Origin: CALBPI01 sp039033995
GTDB taxonomy: Bacteria; Pseudomonadota; Gammaproteobacteria; Steroidobacterales; Woeseiaceae
Reading direction: 5' to 3'
Length of the DNA stretch: 64,000 nucleotides
Assembly (NCBI GenBank): GCA_039033995.1
Contig: JBCCBP010000002.1
Coordinates: 186,001-250,000 of the forward strand
Shown here: positions 25,948 through 35,051 of the stretch, piece by piece
How positions within the stretch are numbered: position 1 is the first letter of the stretch
How the letters are laid out: each line of letters begins with the position of its first letter
Notes under the pieces: model-generated
Told to the model about the DNA's origin: nothing
Seen by the model: only the letters and a program-made list of their open reading frames with translations
Databases searched by the model: none
Made by a program: the position numbers and the translations under genes

Positions 25948-26793
25948 TCAAAGGGGTGATGTTTCACAAGGCGCAGAAAGTTGATTGACGACAGGAATCA
26001 GTGGCAACGCGTCGGGAAACCGCGACGTCGATTCTAGTCGTAGTTGGCGATTCACCGCTTCAAGGTAGCGCACTCGCGACAGGTACAAGCCGCTTGCACC
26101 AGCCATAGGCGGTGCCTCGCGACGATCTTTTAACGCCAGCAACGTTGCCAACGTCTCTGGCGGCGCGCTGCGCTTCCCAACATCTATGAGTGCGCCGACG
26201 ATATTGCGCACCATGTGATGCAGAAATGCATTGGCCGCGATATCCACAATGATCCACTGCGCAGTGCGTCGCACGCGAACAGCATGAACGGACCGGCGGG
26301 CGTGTTTCGCCTGACAGCCGGCCGCACGGAAGCTGCTAAAATCATGCTCACCCAGCAGCGCCTGAGCTGCACTGTCCATCGCCGCCGCATCGAGCGGCTC
26401 ATGCACGACAAAACACCGTTGCGCGTGCAGCGCATGCTGCGCCACCGTATTGCAGATCAGATATCGATATTGGCGGCTGACGGCGTCGTAGCGCGCGTGA
26501 AATGCGGTATCGACTTCCGTGGCATGCCGAACACAGATGTCGTCTGGAAGATTGCTGTTGGCGCCCAGCAACCACGCCCGTGGACTGCGAGTGGCCTCAG
26601 TGTCGAAGTGGACGACTTGTGCGCACGCGTGCACACCCGTGTCGGTACGCCCGGCACAATGGACAGTGATGGCGTGGTCTGCAACGGTAGCCAGGGCGGC
26701 CTCCAGCCTCTGCTGGACAGACTGGCAGTGCTTTTGCGTCTGCCAACCACAGTATGCACTGCCATCGTATTCAACAACGAGCGCGACCCTCAC
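25948..26793 (-). CDS. truA: tRNA pseudouridine(38-40) synthase TruA
   Basis: A 281-residue pseudouridine synthase for positions 38-40 of the anticodon arm. The catalytic Asp51 is in CAGRTDTGVHA. FHARYDAVSRQYRYLI and FLHHMVRNIVGALIDVG are typical TruA blocks. It follows fimV with a 38-bp gap and precedes accD in a conserved operon. Confidence 0.96.
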   Translation of the reverse strand: MRVALVVEYDGSAYCGWQTQKHCQSVQQRLEAALATVADHAITVHCAGRTDTGVHACAQVVHFDTEATRSPRAWLLGANSNLPDDICVRHATEVDTAFHARYDAVSRQYRYLICNTVAQHALHAQRCFVVHEPLDAAAMDSAAQALLGEHDFSSFRAAGCQAKHARRSVHAVRVRRTAQWIIVDIAANAFLHHMVRNIVGALIDVGKRSAPPETLATLLALKDRREAPPMAGASGLYLSRVRYLEAVNRQLRLESTSRFPDALPLIPVVNQLSAPCETSPL

Positions 26794-26831
26794 GACCGTT
26801 AGCCAACGACTGCGCAGCTGCTGCGAATGGG

Positions 26832-29816
26832 CTAGCTCAGATTATCGAGGAGCTTCTGCGCTTCTGCTTTTTGCTCGTCGTCACCCTCACTGAGAACCTC
26901 ATCGAGAATACTGCGCGCGCCATCCGGATCGCCCATATCAACGTATGCACGCGCCAGATCGAGTTTAGTACCCACTTCGGCGATATTGGTTTCGCCGGTG
27001 TCTTCGAGCGCCAAATTCAGGCCAGTATCAGCCGCCGAATCAACACTGTTGTCGCCTCCAAACACCTGCTCAGAGAACATTGTCGACGAACTATCGAGTG
27101 CGGGCTGCTCCATCGTGGCATCCTCTTCGGCACCGAGATCATCGACACTCAGTTCACTAGTCAGATCCGCAACATCCATATCCACTTCGCCGATCGCGCC
27201 CATCGGCATAATGCCGGTCGCATCCGCGGCATCGTCCGCATCGGCTTCATTCAGCGCGTCGAAATTTGGCATCTCAGTCGTGCCCGTCGCGTCCAACTTG
27301 TCGAGGTCGAAAGATTCCGAAGAAGCGAGCACGGTGGCGTCGTCATCCGGTAGCTCGACCTTGAAATCGTCTGGTAATACCGAAGTCGCACCAGTCGCTT
27401 CCAGCAAATCGCTGTCCGTACCCACGGTGTCGTCAGCGAGATCCGCGAGCGCGTCTACGTCGCCCGTATCCAGGTCGAGATCGGCCAGATCCATCTCTGC
27501 CGTCTGTGTCCGCTCCTCGCGCGTATCATCAGCGCCACCCAAATCGATCGGTTGTTCAACCGTACCGTCGTCGATCGATTCCCCATCGAACTGGAAATCG
27601 ACCCCGCTGGCGCTGGTTTCGTCGGGTGTGACAACCGCGTCATCGTTACCACTCAGCGATGCCTCATCAAATTCGAAATCGATACCGGAAATCTCCGACA
27701 AATCGGCGGGCTGCTCGACCGTGCCGTCGCCGGATGTCTCGAAGACCTCTGTAAAGCCGCCGGTCGATTCGCCGACGTCGAGCTGTTCGGCCAGCATTGT
27801 CTCCGCATCGAGCGAAATATCCACGCCGCTATCGACGGACGCAGCAACCGCAGCGCCGCTGAACAACTCGTGCGCCGGCGCGATTTGCTGCCCCATGATC
27901 ACGACTTTGTTCCAGTCTGGATCGCCTTCCGGCAGGGACTCGCGCAAGTTCTTGGCAGCATCGACGAACCCATCCTGATTACCCCATACGAAGTAAATTT
28001 CACAGAGTTTCGCTTTCAGCTTTTTATCGCCTGCGTCAACCGCCAACGCGCCTTTGACCAGGTCCGCTGCTTGATCATACAGGCCATAGGCCATGTGAAA
28101 ATCGGCTTCCGCGAGCGGATCGGACTGATCGAAGTTGATCGCCGTATCCGAACTAAACGTGTCTTCAATCGAATATTCTTCGGTGGCCTCCTCGCTCTGG
28201 AGTGCCGGTTCTTCCATCGTTGCGGCCGCTTCTGACTCAGCCGCTTCCCGCGAAATCTCATCGACAGGCGATGTTGATTCGAACGGATCCTCGAATGCAG
28301 GTGTTTCCTGTGTCGACTCACCACTCGACTTAGTACCCAGCTCGCGTAGTCGGCCCGTGGCCGCTAGCGTGCCATCCAGATCTTCTAAATCGGTAGAGTC
28401 GAGTGCTTCCCAGGTGCCTGTGTCATCGGCGTCGGCTGCGCGACGTCGCGCCAGCAAGCCAAGCAGTGCCAGAATTGCGAGAACACCTGCGCCGACGTAG
28501 GTCCAGATGCTTCCGGTCAGTTTTTCGATCAGACCGGGCTCTTCGCGCGTCGTGACGACCGCGGCCGGGCGACGTTGCGGCTCCGTTGCTGCTGCTTGTG
28601 CTGGCGCGTCGGTTGCCGCGTCTTCTTCATTCGCCGGTTCTGTTACCGCGTCGCTGCCAGCCGGCTGGCTATCGTCAGCCGTCGTCGTGGCGGGATCATC
28701 GGTTTCCGCGAAGACTTCACCGACCGCTGACGCATCTGCCGTTTCGGTATCGGTTGCAGCCGCCGGCTCACTCGTTTCCGCAGTGGCTTCCTCACCATAT
28801 AAGTCATCGGTAGCAACCGGTGCATCGGCAGCAGCCTGACGGGCAGCGAGAGCGGCCTGCAACCGCGCAAGCTCCTCATTCTGAATCCGGAGTTGATCTT
28901 CGCGTTCCGCGAGCTGACGACGCAACGCGGAAACGTCGGCACCTGTCGATGTCGACGTGCCCGTGCCACTGCTTGAGGTCACCGGTGCAGCGACTCCGGT
29001 ATCTTCATCCGGCGCAACCAATGTCAAAGAACCACCTGCCCCGCCACGCCAGTTCTGGTTCTGGCGACGCACTTCCTGCAACGCGGCAGAGCGATTGATT
29101 GCGACCAAATCGCGCTCTGTTGGCAGACGCAATAAGGCGCCCGCGTTCAGACGATTAATGTTACCGCCGAACGCTTGCGGGTTAGCTTCGTAGATCGCGA
29201 CCATGACCTGATTGATGGACACGCTGTCATCCGGCTGAATGCCACGCGCGATTTCCCACAAAGTGTCATTGCGCTGGACTTGATATTCACTGCCGCTGAT
29301 CGTGCGGCTCGGAGCAGGTGCGGCCTGCGCTGGCGCTGAGCGGCGGATATTGCCCTGATTGGCCTGTCTCGCGACCTGAGAACCTGAGCGAACGGCCGGT
29401 GCGGGTGATGCTGCAGCGGGCGCCTTGAAGGTCGGCGGATCCAGCAACACGGTGTATTCGCGCAGCAAGCGGCCACGCGGCCATACGGCTTCGACAAGCA
29501 TCGTGACGAATGGCTCGCTGATTGGCTGAGAACTCGTCACTTCGACGTAAGGCTGAGCACCCGGGCGAACGCGAAACTTAAACCCGGTCAAAAATGAGGG
29601 CTTATCGATGCCGTAGCGCTCGAAGGTCTCAGCTGATGCGAGACGAATTTCAAGACCGGACAGCTCTTCTTGCGTCGCCCCAAGCAGCGCGATTTGCGCG
29701 ACCATCGGTTCATTGAGCGCCGAGCGCGTAGTGATCTCCCCGAGACCCAGCGCCCATGCGCTTTGTCCAAGACTCAAACACGCCGCAACAACGATAGCGG
29801 CCAACCAACGAAGCAT
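26832..29816 (-). CDS. fimV: FimV/HubP-type pole-organising peptidoglycan-binding protein
   Basis: A 994-residue inner-membrane protein. The signal peptide (residues 1-22) leads into the FimV N-domain (LGLGEITTRSALNEP). A LysM-like peptidoglycan-binding region (about 177-232), a coiled coil (about 294-332) and one membrane segment (about 437-456) follow. Then comes a very acidic cytoplasmic region of about 480 residues with repeated TVEQP-type motifs, and the conserved C-terminal TPR-like end (LDLARAYVDMGDPDGARSILDEV). FimV/HubP proteins organise the cell pole and support type IV pili and twitching. The frame opens at 29906, but the ATG at 29816 with GGAG eight bases before it begins the signal peptide. 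Sits between asd and truA, as in Pseudomonas. Confidence 0.93.
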   Translation of the reverse strand: MLRWLAAIVVAACLSLGQSAWALGLGEITTRSALNEPMVAQIALLGATQEELSGLEIRLASAETFERYGIDKPSFLTGFKFRVRPGAQPYVEVTSSQPISEPFVTMLVEAVWPRGRLLREYTVLLDPPTFKAPAAASPAPAVRSGSQVARQANQGNIRRSAPAQAAPAPSRTISGSEYQVQRNDTLWEIARGIQPDDSVSINQVMVAIYEANPQAFGGNINRLNAGALLRLPTERDLVAINRSAALQEVRRQNQNWRGGAGGSLTLVAPDEDTGVAAPVTSSSGTGTSTSTGADVSALRRQLAEREDQLRIQNEELARLQAALAARQAAADAPVATDDLYGEEATAETSEPAAATDTETADASAVGEVFAETDDPATTTADDSQPAGSDAVTEPANEEDAATDAPAQAAATEPQRRPAAVVTTREEPGLIEKLTGSIWTYVGAGVLAILALLGLLARRRAADADDTGTWEALDSTDLEDLDGTLAATGRLRELGTKSSGESTQETPAFEDPFESTSPVDEISREAAESEAAATMEEPALQSEEATEEYSIEDTFSSDTAINFDQSDPLAEADFHMAYGLYDQAADLVKGALAVDAGDKKLKAKLCEIYFVWGNQDGFVDAAKNLRESLPEGDPDWNKVVIMGQQIAPAHELFSGAAVAASVDSGVDISLDAETMLAEQLDVGESTGGFTEVFETSGDGTVEQPADLSEISGIDFEFDEASLSGNDDAVVTPDETSASGVDFQFDGESIDDGTVEQPIDLGGADDTREERTQTAEMDLADLDLDTGDVDALADLADDTVGTDSDLLEATGATSVLPDDFKVELPDDDATVLASSESFDLDKLDATGTTEMPNFDALNEADADDAADATGIMPMGAIGEVDMDVADLTSELSVDDLGAEEDATMEQPALDSSSTMFSEQVFGGDNSVDSAADTGLNLALEDTGETNIAEVGTKLDLARAYVDMGDPDGARSILDEVLSEGDDEQKAEAQKLLDNLS

Positions 29817-29905
29817 ATTGTTTTCTCCGACCCGGTTCTCGCGGGCAATTCTTTTGCCGAAAAGCTCAAGCATTTGACTTAACTGCGGCTTCCCCAAACG
29901 CGGCA

Positions 29906-29934
29906 ATCATATCTTATAAATAATTTTTCGCCAA
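29906..29934 (-). promoter_or_regulatory. Sigma-70 promoter for fimV inside the end of asd
   Basis: On the minus strand TTGGCG, 17 A/T-rich bases, then TATGAT (five of six -10 matches). It overlaps the last codons of asd and lies about 90 bp before the fimV ATG, so fimV-truA-accD and onward can be transcribed apart from asd. Confidence 0.6.
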
Positions 29935-30939
29935 TATTTCAGCAATTTGCACGGTATTTAGAGCCGCGCCCTTACGTATATTGTCTGACACCACCCACAG
30001 GTTAATCCCCCTCTCGTGGCTTATGTCATCTCTAATCCGGCCTATAAATACAGGATCCTGTCCCGCGGCTTCTGTGACGGGCGTCGGATATCCGCCCAAA
30101 ACATGCTCGTCAAGCACAGTAACGCCGGGTGCGTCACATAATAATCGCCTGACCTCAGCGGCAGAAATTTTGCGGGCGGTCTCAATATGCAGCGCTTCGC
30201 TATGCCCGTAAAACACCGGAATTCGTACTGCGGTCGGATTCACCTGAATCGAGGGATCGTCGAGGATTTTTTGTGTTTCCCAGACCATTTTCATTTCTTC
30301 GCGGGTGTAGCCGTTGTCCTGAAATGTATCGATATGCGGGATGGCATTGAACGCGATCTGCTTTTCATCGCCGTCGAGCTCAAGCGGCAAGCCATTCAGC
30401 AAACGCGCAGTCTGACCAGCGAGGTTCTTGATTGCGCTGGTACCGGCGCCGGACACAGCTTGATAGGTGGCCACATTGATGCGCTCGATACCCGCCGCAT
30501 CGTAAATCGGTTTCAACGCGACAAGCATCTGCATCGTCGAGCAATTGGGATTGGCGATAATGTGGCGTGCGGTGTAGCCAGCGATAGCCTCAGGATTCAC
30601 CTCCGTAACGACCAACGGTACGTCCGTTTCCCGACGGAAATGCGAAGTGTTGTCGATCACGACACAGCCCGCCTCGGCCGCGGCCGGCGCATAGGCCTCC
30701 GAAACGCTGCCGCCAGCTGAGAACAAGGCGATGGCGACCGACGAAAAATCGAACGTCGCCAAATCGGCTACCGTCAATTGCGTTTTGCCAAAAGCCACAC
30801 GCTTGCCCGCCGAACGCTCGCTGGCCAGCGCGTGCACTTTGCCGCTCGTGAACCCGCGTTCCGCCAGTATTTCGAGCATGACCTCGCCGACCGCGCCGGT
30901 GGCACCGACCACCGCAATATCCAAATCAAATTGCGCCAT
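29914..30939 (-). CDS. asd: Aspartate-semialdehyde dehydrogenase
   Basis: A 341-residue NADPH-dependent enzyme that makes aspartate semialdehyde for lysine, diaminopimelate, threonine and methionine synthesis. AVVGATGAVGEVML is the dinucleotide-binding start, NPNCSTMQMLVAL holds the catalytic cysteine, and VFYGHSEALHIET the substrate-binding region. The frame is open to 31101, inside aroC. The ATG at 30939, 11 bp past the aroC stop, gives the family's normal N-terminus. Confidence 0.96.
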   Translation of the reverse strand: MAQFDLDIAVVGATGAVGEVMLEILAERGFTSGKVHALASERSAGKRVAFGKTQLTVADLATFDFSSVAIALFSAGGSVSEAYAPAAAEAGCVVIDNTSHFRRETDVPLVVTEVNPEAIAGYTARHIIANPNCSTMQMLVALKPIYDAAGIERINVATYQAVSGAGTSAIKNLAGQTARLLNGLPLELDGDEKQIAFNAIPHIDTFQDNGYTREEMKMVWETQKILDDPSIQVNPTAVRIPVFYGHSEALHIETARKISAAEVRRLLCDAPGVTVLDEHVLGGYPTPVTEAAGQDPVFIGRIRDDISHERGINLWVVSDNIRKGAALNTVQIAEILAKNYL

Positions 30940-30950
30940 ATTGTATAAAT

Positions 30951-32066
30951 CTAAGCCTTGTTGGTTGAGCCGACGCTTGCCGCAATGGCAGGCGTCGTCA
31001 CTGTGACGTCCGCGTTTTGTGCGCGATGACGGAGATAGTGATCGATCAGTGTCAGACAGATCATCGCCTCCGCGATCGGCGTCGCACGCAAACCGACACA
31101 CGGATCATGCCGACCTGTCGTGACAATATCGGTCGCCTCGCCATCTGTATCGATGGTCTTGCCTGACTTCTGAATACTCGAGGTTGGTTTCAGTGCGATA
31201 CTAGCGACGATATCCTGTCCACTCGACAAGCCACCTAGCGTGCCACCAGCATCATTCTTCGCGAAACCATCCGGTCGCATCTCATCGCGATGTTCCGAGC
31301 CGAGCTGGCTGACCGAGTCGAAACCCGCGCCAATCTCAACTCCTTTAACGGCATTGATGCTCATCAGGCCGTGGGCGATGGTCGCTGTTAGTTTGTCGAA
31401 TACTGGATCACCAAGGCCCGGCTGCACACCGCTTGCGATACACGTGACTTTGGCGCCCACCGAATCACCCTTTTTGCGCAGGTCATCCATGTAAGCCGCC
31501 AACGCCGGCAATTGATCCGGATCTGCACAGAAAAATGGATTGTCGTCGACAATCGACAGGTCGGTGGCCGCCAACGACAGTGGTCCGAGTTGCGACACAT
31601 AACCGGTAACGCTGATGCCAAGACGTTCCTTCAGGAATTTTCGCGCCACGGCACCGGCCGCAACGCGCATGACGGTTTCGCGTGCTGATGACCGGCCGCC
31701 ACCGCGGTAATCACGAATGCCGTATTTTTGCTGATACGTGTAGTCCGCGTGGCCTGGACGGAACTTGTCTTTGATTTTCGAATAATCGCGCGAGCGTTGA
31801 TCCTCGTTGTAAATCACGAGCCCGATCGGCGTGCCGGTGGTGAACCCTTCGAAAACGCCCGACAGAATCTGCACGGCATCGGGCTCCTTGCGCTGACTGA
31901 CATGGCGCGACTTGCCGGTACGCCGGCGCTCAAGGTCCGCCTGAATATCCTCGGCATCGAGGCCAATACCCGGAGGGCAGCCATCTATCACGCAACCGAG
32001 CGCGACACCGTGGCTCTCGCCAAACGTTGTCACGCGAAACAATTTACCAAACGTATTCCCGCTCAT
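30951..32066 (-). CDS. aroC: Chorismate synthase
   Basis: A 371-residue FMN-dependent enzyme of the last shikimate-pathway step, converting EPSP to chorismate. The start MSGNTFGKLFRVTTFGESHG, the RPGHADYTYQQKYGIRDYRGGGRSSARETV block and GGLSSGQDIVASIALKPTSSI are diagnostic. Its ATG overlaps the prmB stop as ATGA. Confidence 0.97.
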   Translation of the reverse strand: MSGNTFGKLFRVTTFGESHGVALGCVIDGCPPGIGLDAEDIQADLERRRTGKSRHVSQRKEPDAVQILSGVFEGFTTGTPIGLVIYNEDQRSRDYSKIKDKFRPGHADYTYQQKYGIRDYRGGGRSSARETVMRVAAGAVARKFLKERLGISVTGYVSQLGPLSLAATDLSIVDDNPFFCADPDQLPALAAYMDDLRKKGDSVGAKVTCIASGVQPGLGDPVFDKLTATIAHGLMSINAVKGVEIGAGFDSVSQLGSEHRDEMRPDGFAKNDAGGTLGGLSSGQDIVASIALKPTSSIQKSGKTIDTDGEATDIVTTGRHDPCVGLRATPIAEAMICLTLIDHYLRHRAQNADVTVTTPAIAASVGSTNKA

Positions 32067-33013
32067 CGCGTCCCCGCTCGCTTCTCCTGCAACACGTCAT
32101 CATGAGCCCGCAGTTGCGATTTGGTCAGTACGAACACTCCCGTGCCGCCATCACCAAACTCCAGCCAGGTGAATGGTACCGTGCTGTATTCCTGTTGTAA
32201 TGCCTGGTCGCTCGCACCAACTTCGCAGATCAGAACGCCATCATCGCGCAGATGCGCTGCTGCGTCCGCCAAAATGTCTCGGACAATGTCCAGACCATCG
32301 CTACCTGCAGCCAATCCCAGAACTGGCTCACGCGCGAATTCTTCAGGTCTTTCGTCCATCTCCGCCGCATCGACATACGGCGGGTTGCTGACGATCAGAT
32401 GATATTGCTGAAACAGCGCGGAATTAAAGACGTCGGCTTCGATCAGCGTCACTCTGTCGCCGAGATCATAATTGGCGACGTTGCGCTGAGCGACATCGAG
32501 TGCTGCAACCGACACATCACTAGCGTCGACCTGCCAGGTCGGTTGGTGCAGCGCTGTCGCGATCGCAATACAGCCGCTGCCTGTGCACAGATCCAGCACA
32601 CATAGGTTATCCACAGACGCGACCCACGGTTGAAATCCTTGTGTGATGAGTTCCGCCAACGGCGACCGTGGTACCAGAACGTGCTCATTGACCACGAATT
32701 TCAGTCCGGCGAACCACGCTTCACCGATTAGATAAGCCAACGGCTTTCGCGTCTGGATACGCGCTTTGGCGATCGTCAGAAGCTGGGTCAGAACCTGACC
32801 ATCTGCGGGCGCATCCAACGCTGCCTGCAGCGCCGCCTGCCAGCCCGTTTCGTATTGGATATCCAACAAATGCGCGACGAGCCACAGCGTCTCATCCCAA
32901 GCGTTGTCGGTGCCATGGCCAAAATGCAACCCCGCCGACTCAAACCCTCGACGGGTCGCGTCTGCGGCCGCACCTAGCGTCGCCGCCGTTGTGACTTCCT
33001 GGGTCCAAGGCAT
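32063..33013 (-). CDS. prmB: Ribosomal protein L3 N5-glutamine methyltransferase PrmB
   Basis: A 316-residue SAM-dependent protein glutamine methyltransferase. The SAM motif is VLDLCTGSGCIAIA, and the Gln-binding NPPY motif (IVSNPPYVDAAEM) is followed by RPEEFAREPVLGLAAGSDGL, which favours PrmB (ribosomal protein L3) over PrmC. Coupling to aroC by an ATGA overlap is the usual prmB-aroC arrangement. The ATG at 33013 is preferred over the in-frame ATG at 33034 because it gives the expected length. Divergent from the copper-delivery genes. Confidence 0.92.
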   Translation of the reverse strand: MPWTQEVTTAATLGAAADATRRGFESAGLHFGHGTDNAWDETLWLVAHLLDIQYETGWQAALQAALDAPADGQVLTQLLTIAKARIQTRKPLAYLIGEAWFAGLKFVVNEHVLVPRSPLAELITQGFQPWVASVDNLCVLDLCTGSGCIAIATALHQPTWQVDASDVSVAALDVAQRNVANYDLGDRVTLIEADVFNSALFQQYHLIVSNPPYVDAAEMDERPEEFAREPVLGLAAGSDGLDIVRDILADAAAHLRDDGVLICEVGASDQALQQEYSTVPFTWLEFGDGGTGVFVLTKSQLRAHDDVLQEKRAGTR

Positions 33014-33128
33014 ATCAGTGCGCCGTCCGCGCAACGGTTGTACCGTCGATCCGTACGATACGATAGACTAGCGCCTGCGTGGTCTTCCGCCACCTCTTTT
33101 GATTCTGAGCTTTCATCACCGATTCCCT

Positions 33129-33743
33129 ATGCGTAATCCTCTGGCGCTGTTCATTGCTGCTATCGCGTTTGCTGTTGGCTTGTATTTCGGTTTGCAGCGA
33201 GCGCCCGCGCCTTTGTCGCTACAAAACGCCACAGTACTCGAACCGGCGCGTGCTATCGCCCCATTTTCGCTGCAATCGACCCGCGCGACAACGTTTGATA
33301 ACGCCGCGCTCTCGGGTCGCTGGACCCTGGTGTTCTTTGGCTTCACGCGCTGCCCGGACATTTGCCCAACCACGCTGCAACTGCTGTCCGATGCCCGGCA
33401 AGCGCTGCGGGACGACTTTCCGGACAAAGCACTCCCCGACATACTGCTGGTTTCCGTTGATCCCGCGCGCGACACGATCGACGCCCTGCAATCCTACACC
33501 GCCTACTTTGGCGACGGCGTTTACGGTGCCCGCGCTGCCGAGCCTGAGCTCGCGCGCTTCACACGTGACCTCGGCATTGTCTATCAGAAGGTGCCGCTCG
33601 CCGATGACGACTACACGATGGATCACAGCGCTGCCATTCTATTGGTCGGCCCGGAGGCACGTTTGCGCGCCGTTTTCACACCGCCCATTCGACGCGATGA
33701 CTTTGTCGCCGACTTAAACACCATTCTGGAAGACCTCACATGA
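33129..33743 (+). CDS. SCO1/SenC family copper-binding protein
   Basis: A 204-residue membrane-anchored thioredoxin-fold protein that delivers copper to, or reduces thiols of, the CuA site of cytochrome oxidase. One N-terminal hydrophobic segment (LALFIAAIAFAVGLYFGL) is followed by FGFTRCPDICPTTL with the CxxxC pair (Cys75, Cys79). The copper-ligand histidine is in TMDHSAAILLV. The ATG at 33129 is chosen because it places the membrane segment at the N-terminus. Its stop overlaps the next gene (ATGA), forming a two-gene copper-delivery cassette. Confidence 0.92.
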   Translation: MRNPLALFIAAIAFAVGLYFGLQRAPAPLSLQNATVLEPARAIAPFSLQSTRATTFDNAALSGRWTLVFFGFTRCPDICPTTLQLLSDARQALRDDFPDKALPDILLVSVDPARDTIDALQSYTAYFGDGVYGARAAEPELARFTRDLGIVYQKVPLADDDYTMDHSAAILLVGPEARLRAVFTPPIRRDDFVADLNTILEDLT

Positions 33744-34189
33744 AAATCGTCTTGTCGTTGGTAACATCGCTCATGGTATTCGCCATCGTTGGTTGTTCGC
33801 CAGGCGAGGACGCATCACCGATTTCTGTCGCTGACGGCTGGATACGACCAGCGCCGCCTGGCGCCGTGGCAAGCGCCGGCTACTTCACCATGACCAATCA
33901 TTCGGCCAGCGCTATGCAAGTGACATCAGTTCGCAGCGACGACTTCGGACGAGTTGAGGTGCACGAAACCCGCATGCAGGATGGGGCAATGCAAATGCGT
34001 GCTGTGCCCGCGCTGAAAATCGCGCCCGATACCACCATCTCGCTGGCACCGGGCGGACTGCATCTGATGTTGTTCGACCCCCGCGGCGATGTGACTGAGC
34101 TGGAACGCGTCCGCCTGACACTGTATGACGGTGAACGACCGATCGCGGAACTGGATCTGCCGGTGTCCGCCAGAAACCCCTACGAGTAG
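33740..34189 (+). CDS. Periplasmic copper chaperone PCu(A)C, lipoprotein
   Basis: A 149-residue copper metallochaperone of the PCuAC (DUF461) family. The signal peptide ends in a lipobox-like IVGC (Cys19), so it is probably lipid-anchored. The copper site appears as VEVHETRM...MRAV followed by GGLHLMLFD, the His/Met pattern of the family. Its start overlaps the SCO1-like stop as ATGA. Together they are inferred to mature a CuA or CuB oxidase encoded elsewhere. Confidence 0.9.
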   Translation: MKIVLSLVTSLMVFAIVGCSPGEDASPISVADGWIRPAPPGAVASAGYFTMTNHSASAMQVTSVRSDDFGRVEVHETRMQDGAMQMRAVPALKIAPDTTISLAPGGLHLMLFDPRGDVTELERVRLTLYDGERPIAELDLPVSARNPYE

Positions 34190-34193
34190 TTCG

Positions 34194-35051
34194 ATGGCGA
34201 CTGCGCAACCGTCACACTGGAAATCGCGCCTGTTTGTCGGGTTACAGTATTTCCTGCCACAACATCTGCTGACCCGGCTGGTTCGCTGGTTTATGTCGCG
34301 GGAGACTGTGTGGCTGAAGAATCTACAGATTCGCACCTTTTGCCGACTCTTTCATATTCGGGTAGACGAAGCGGCTCAACAGGTACCGGACGGCTATGCC
34401 AGTCTGAACGCGTTTTTTACGCGTACGTTGCGCGACGACGCGCGACCGACAGATGACGCACCGCTAACGGCACCTTGCGACGGCGTCATCAGCGAGTGCG
34501 GCCGCATCGACAACGGCCGTATTGTGCAAGCCAAAGGCTTCCGCTACAGCGCCGCCGAGCTGTTGCAGGATGCCGCGTTGGCGGACCGCTACGAAGGCGG
34601 GTCTTTCATGACAATCTACTTGGCACCTTACGACTACCACCGCGTGCACTTTCCAGTAACGGCACACGTAACGCGAGAATGGCATATCCCTGGTCAGTTG
34701 TTTTCGGTCAATGGCGCGACCGCCAGCGCCGTGCCGCGTTTGTTTGCACGTAACGAACGGCGTACTTTCACGCTGGAAACCGGTGCGACAACGCTCAGCC
34801 TCGTTATGGTCGGCGCCTTGAATGTTGGCAGCATATCGACGGTATGGGAACGGGAAGCACTCGCAGCCGGCAGCGTTAGCGAGCCGACCGACCTGGCCTT
34901 ACCAGTGACGTCATTCGGTCAGGGTGACACACTCGGCTGGTTCAATATGGGGTCGACGGTCATTCTGTTGCTGCCGGCGGACGCAGGCACGTGGCGGGAC
35001 GATCTGGAAGCGGGCGACGTCGTGCGTTGTGGCGAGGCATTGATCCGTTGA
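34194..35051 (+). CDS. psd: Phosphatidylserine decarboxylase proenzyme
   Basis: A 285-residue membrane-associated enzyme that makes phosphatidylethanolamine. It self-cleaves at the LGST motif to form a pyruvoyl group; here the motif is MGST (residues 252-255), a conservative change. The Asp of PCDG (Asp96) and the histidines of YDYHRVHFP (149, 152) supply the processing triad. The ATG at 34194 lies 4 bp past the chaperone stop. Its stop overlaps the epmA start (TGATG). Confidence 0.95.
   Translation: MATAQPSHWKSRLFVGLQYFLPQHLLTRLVRWFMSRETVWLKNLQIRTFCRLFHIRVDEAAQQVPDGYASLNAFFTRTLRDDARPTDDAPLTAPCDGVISECGRIDNGRIVQAKGFRYSAAELLQDAALADRYEGGSFMTIYLAPYDYHRVHFPVTAHVTREWHIPGQLFSVNGATASAVPRLFARNERRTFTLETGATTLSLVMVGALNVGSISTVWEREALAAGSVSEPTDLALPVTSFGQGDTLGWFNMGSTVILLLPADAGTWRDDLEAGDVVRCGEALIR

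Noticed and set aside
26986..27978. A 330-codon open frame on the plus strand opposite the acidic part of fimV
   Set aside because: The Ser-rich translation is the mirror of repeated Asp/Glu codons, not a protein.
30939..31101. Longer start for asd inside aroC
   Set aside because: The extra 54 residues lack homology to any dehydrogenase N-terminus and the ATG at 30939 fits the standard start.
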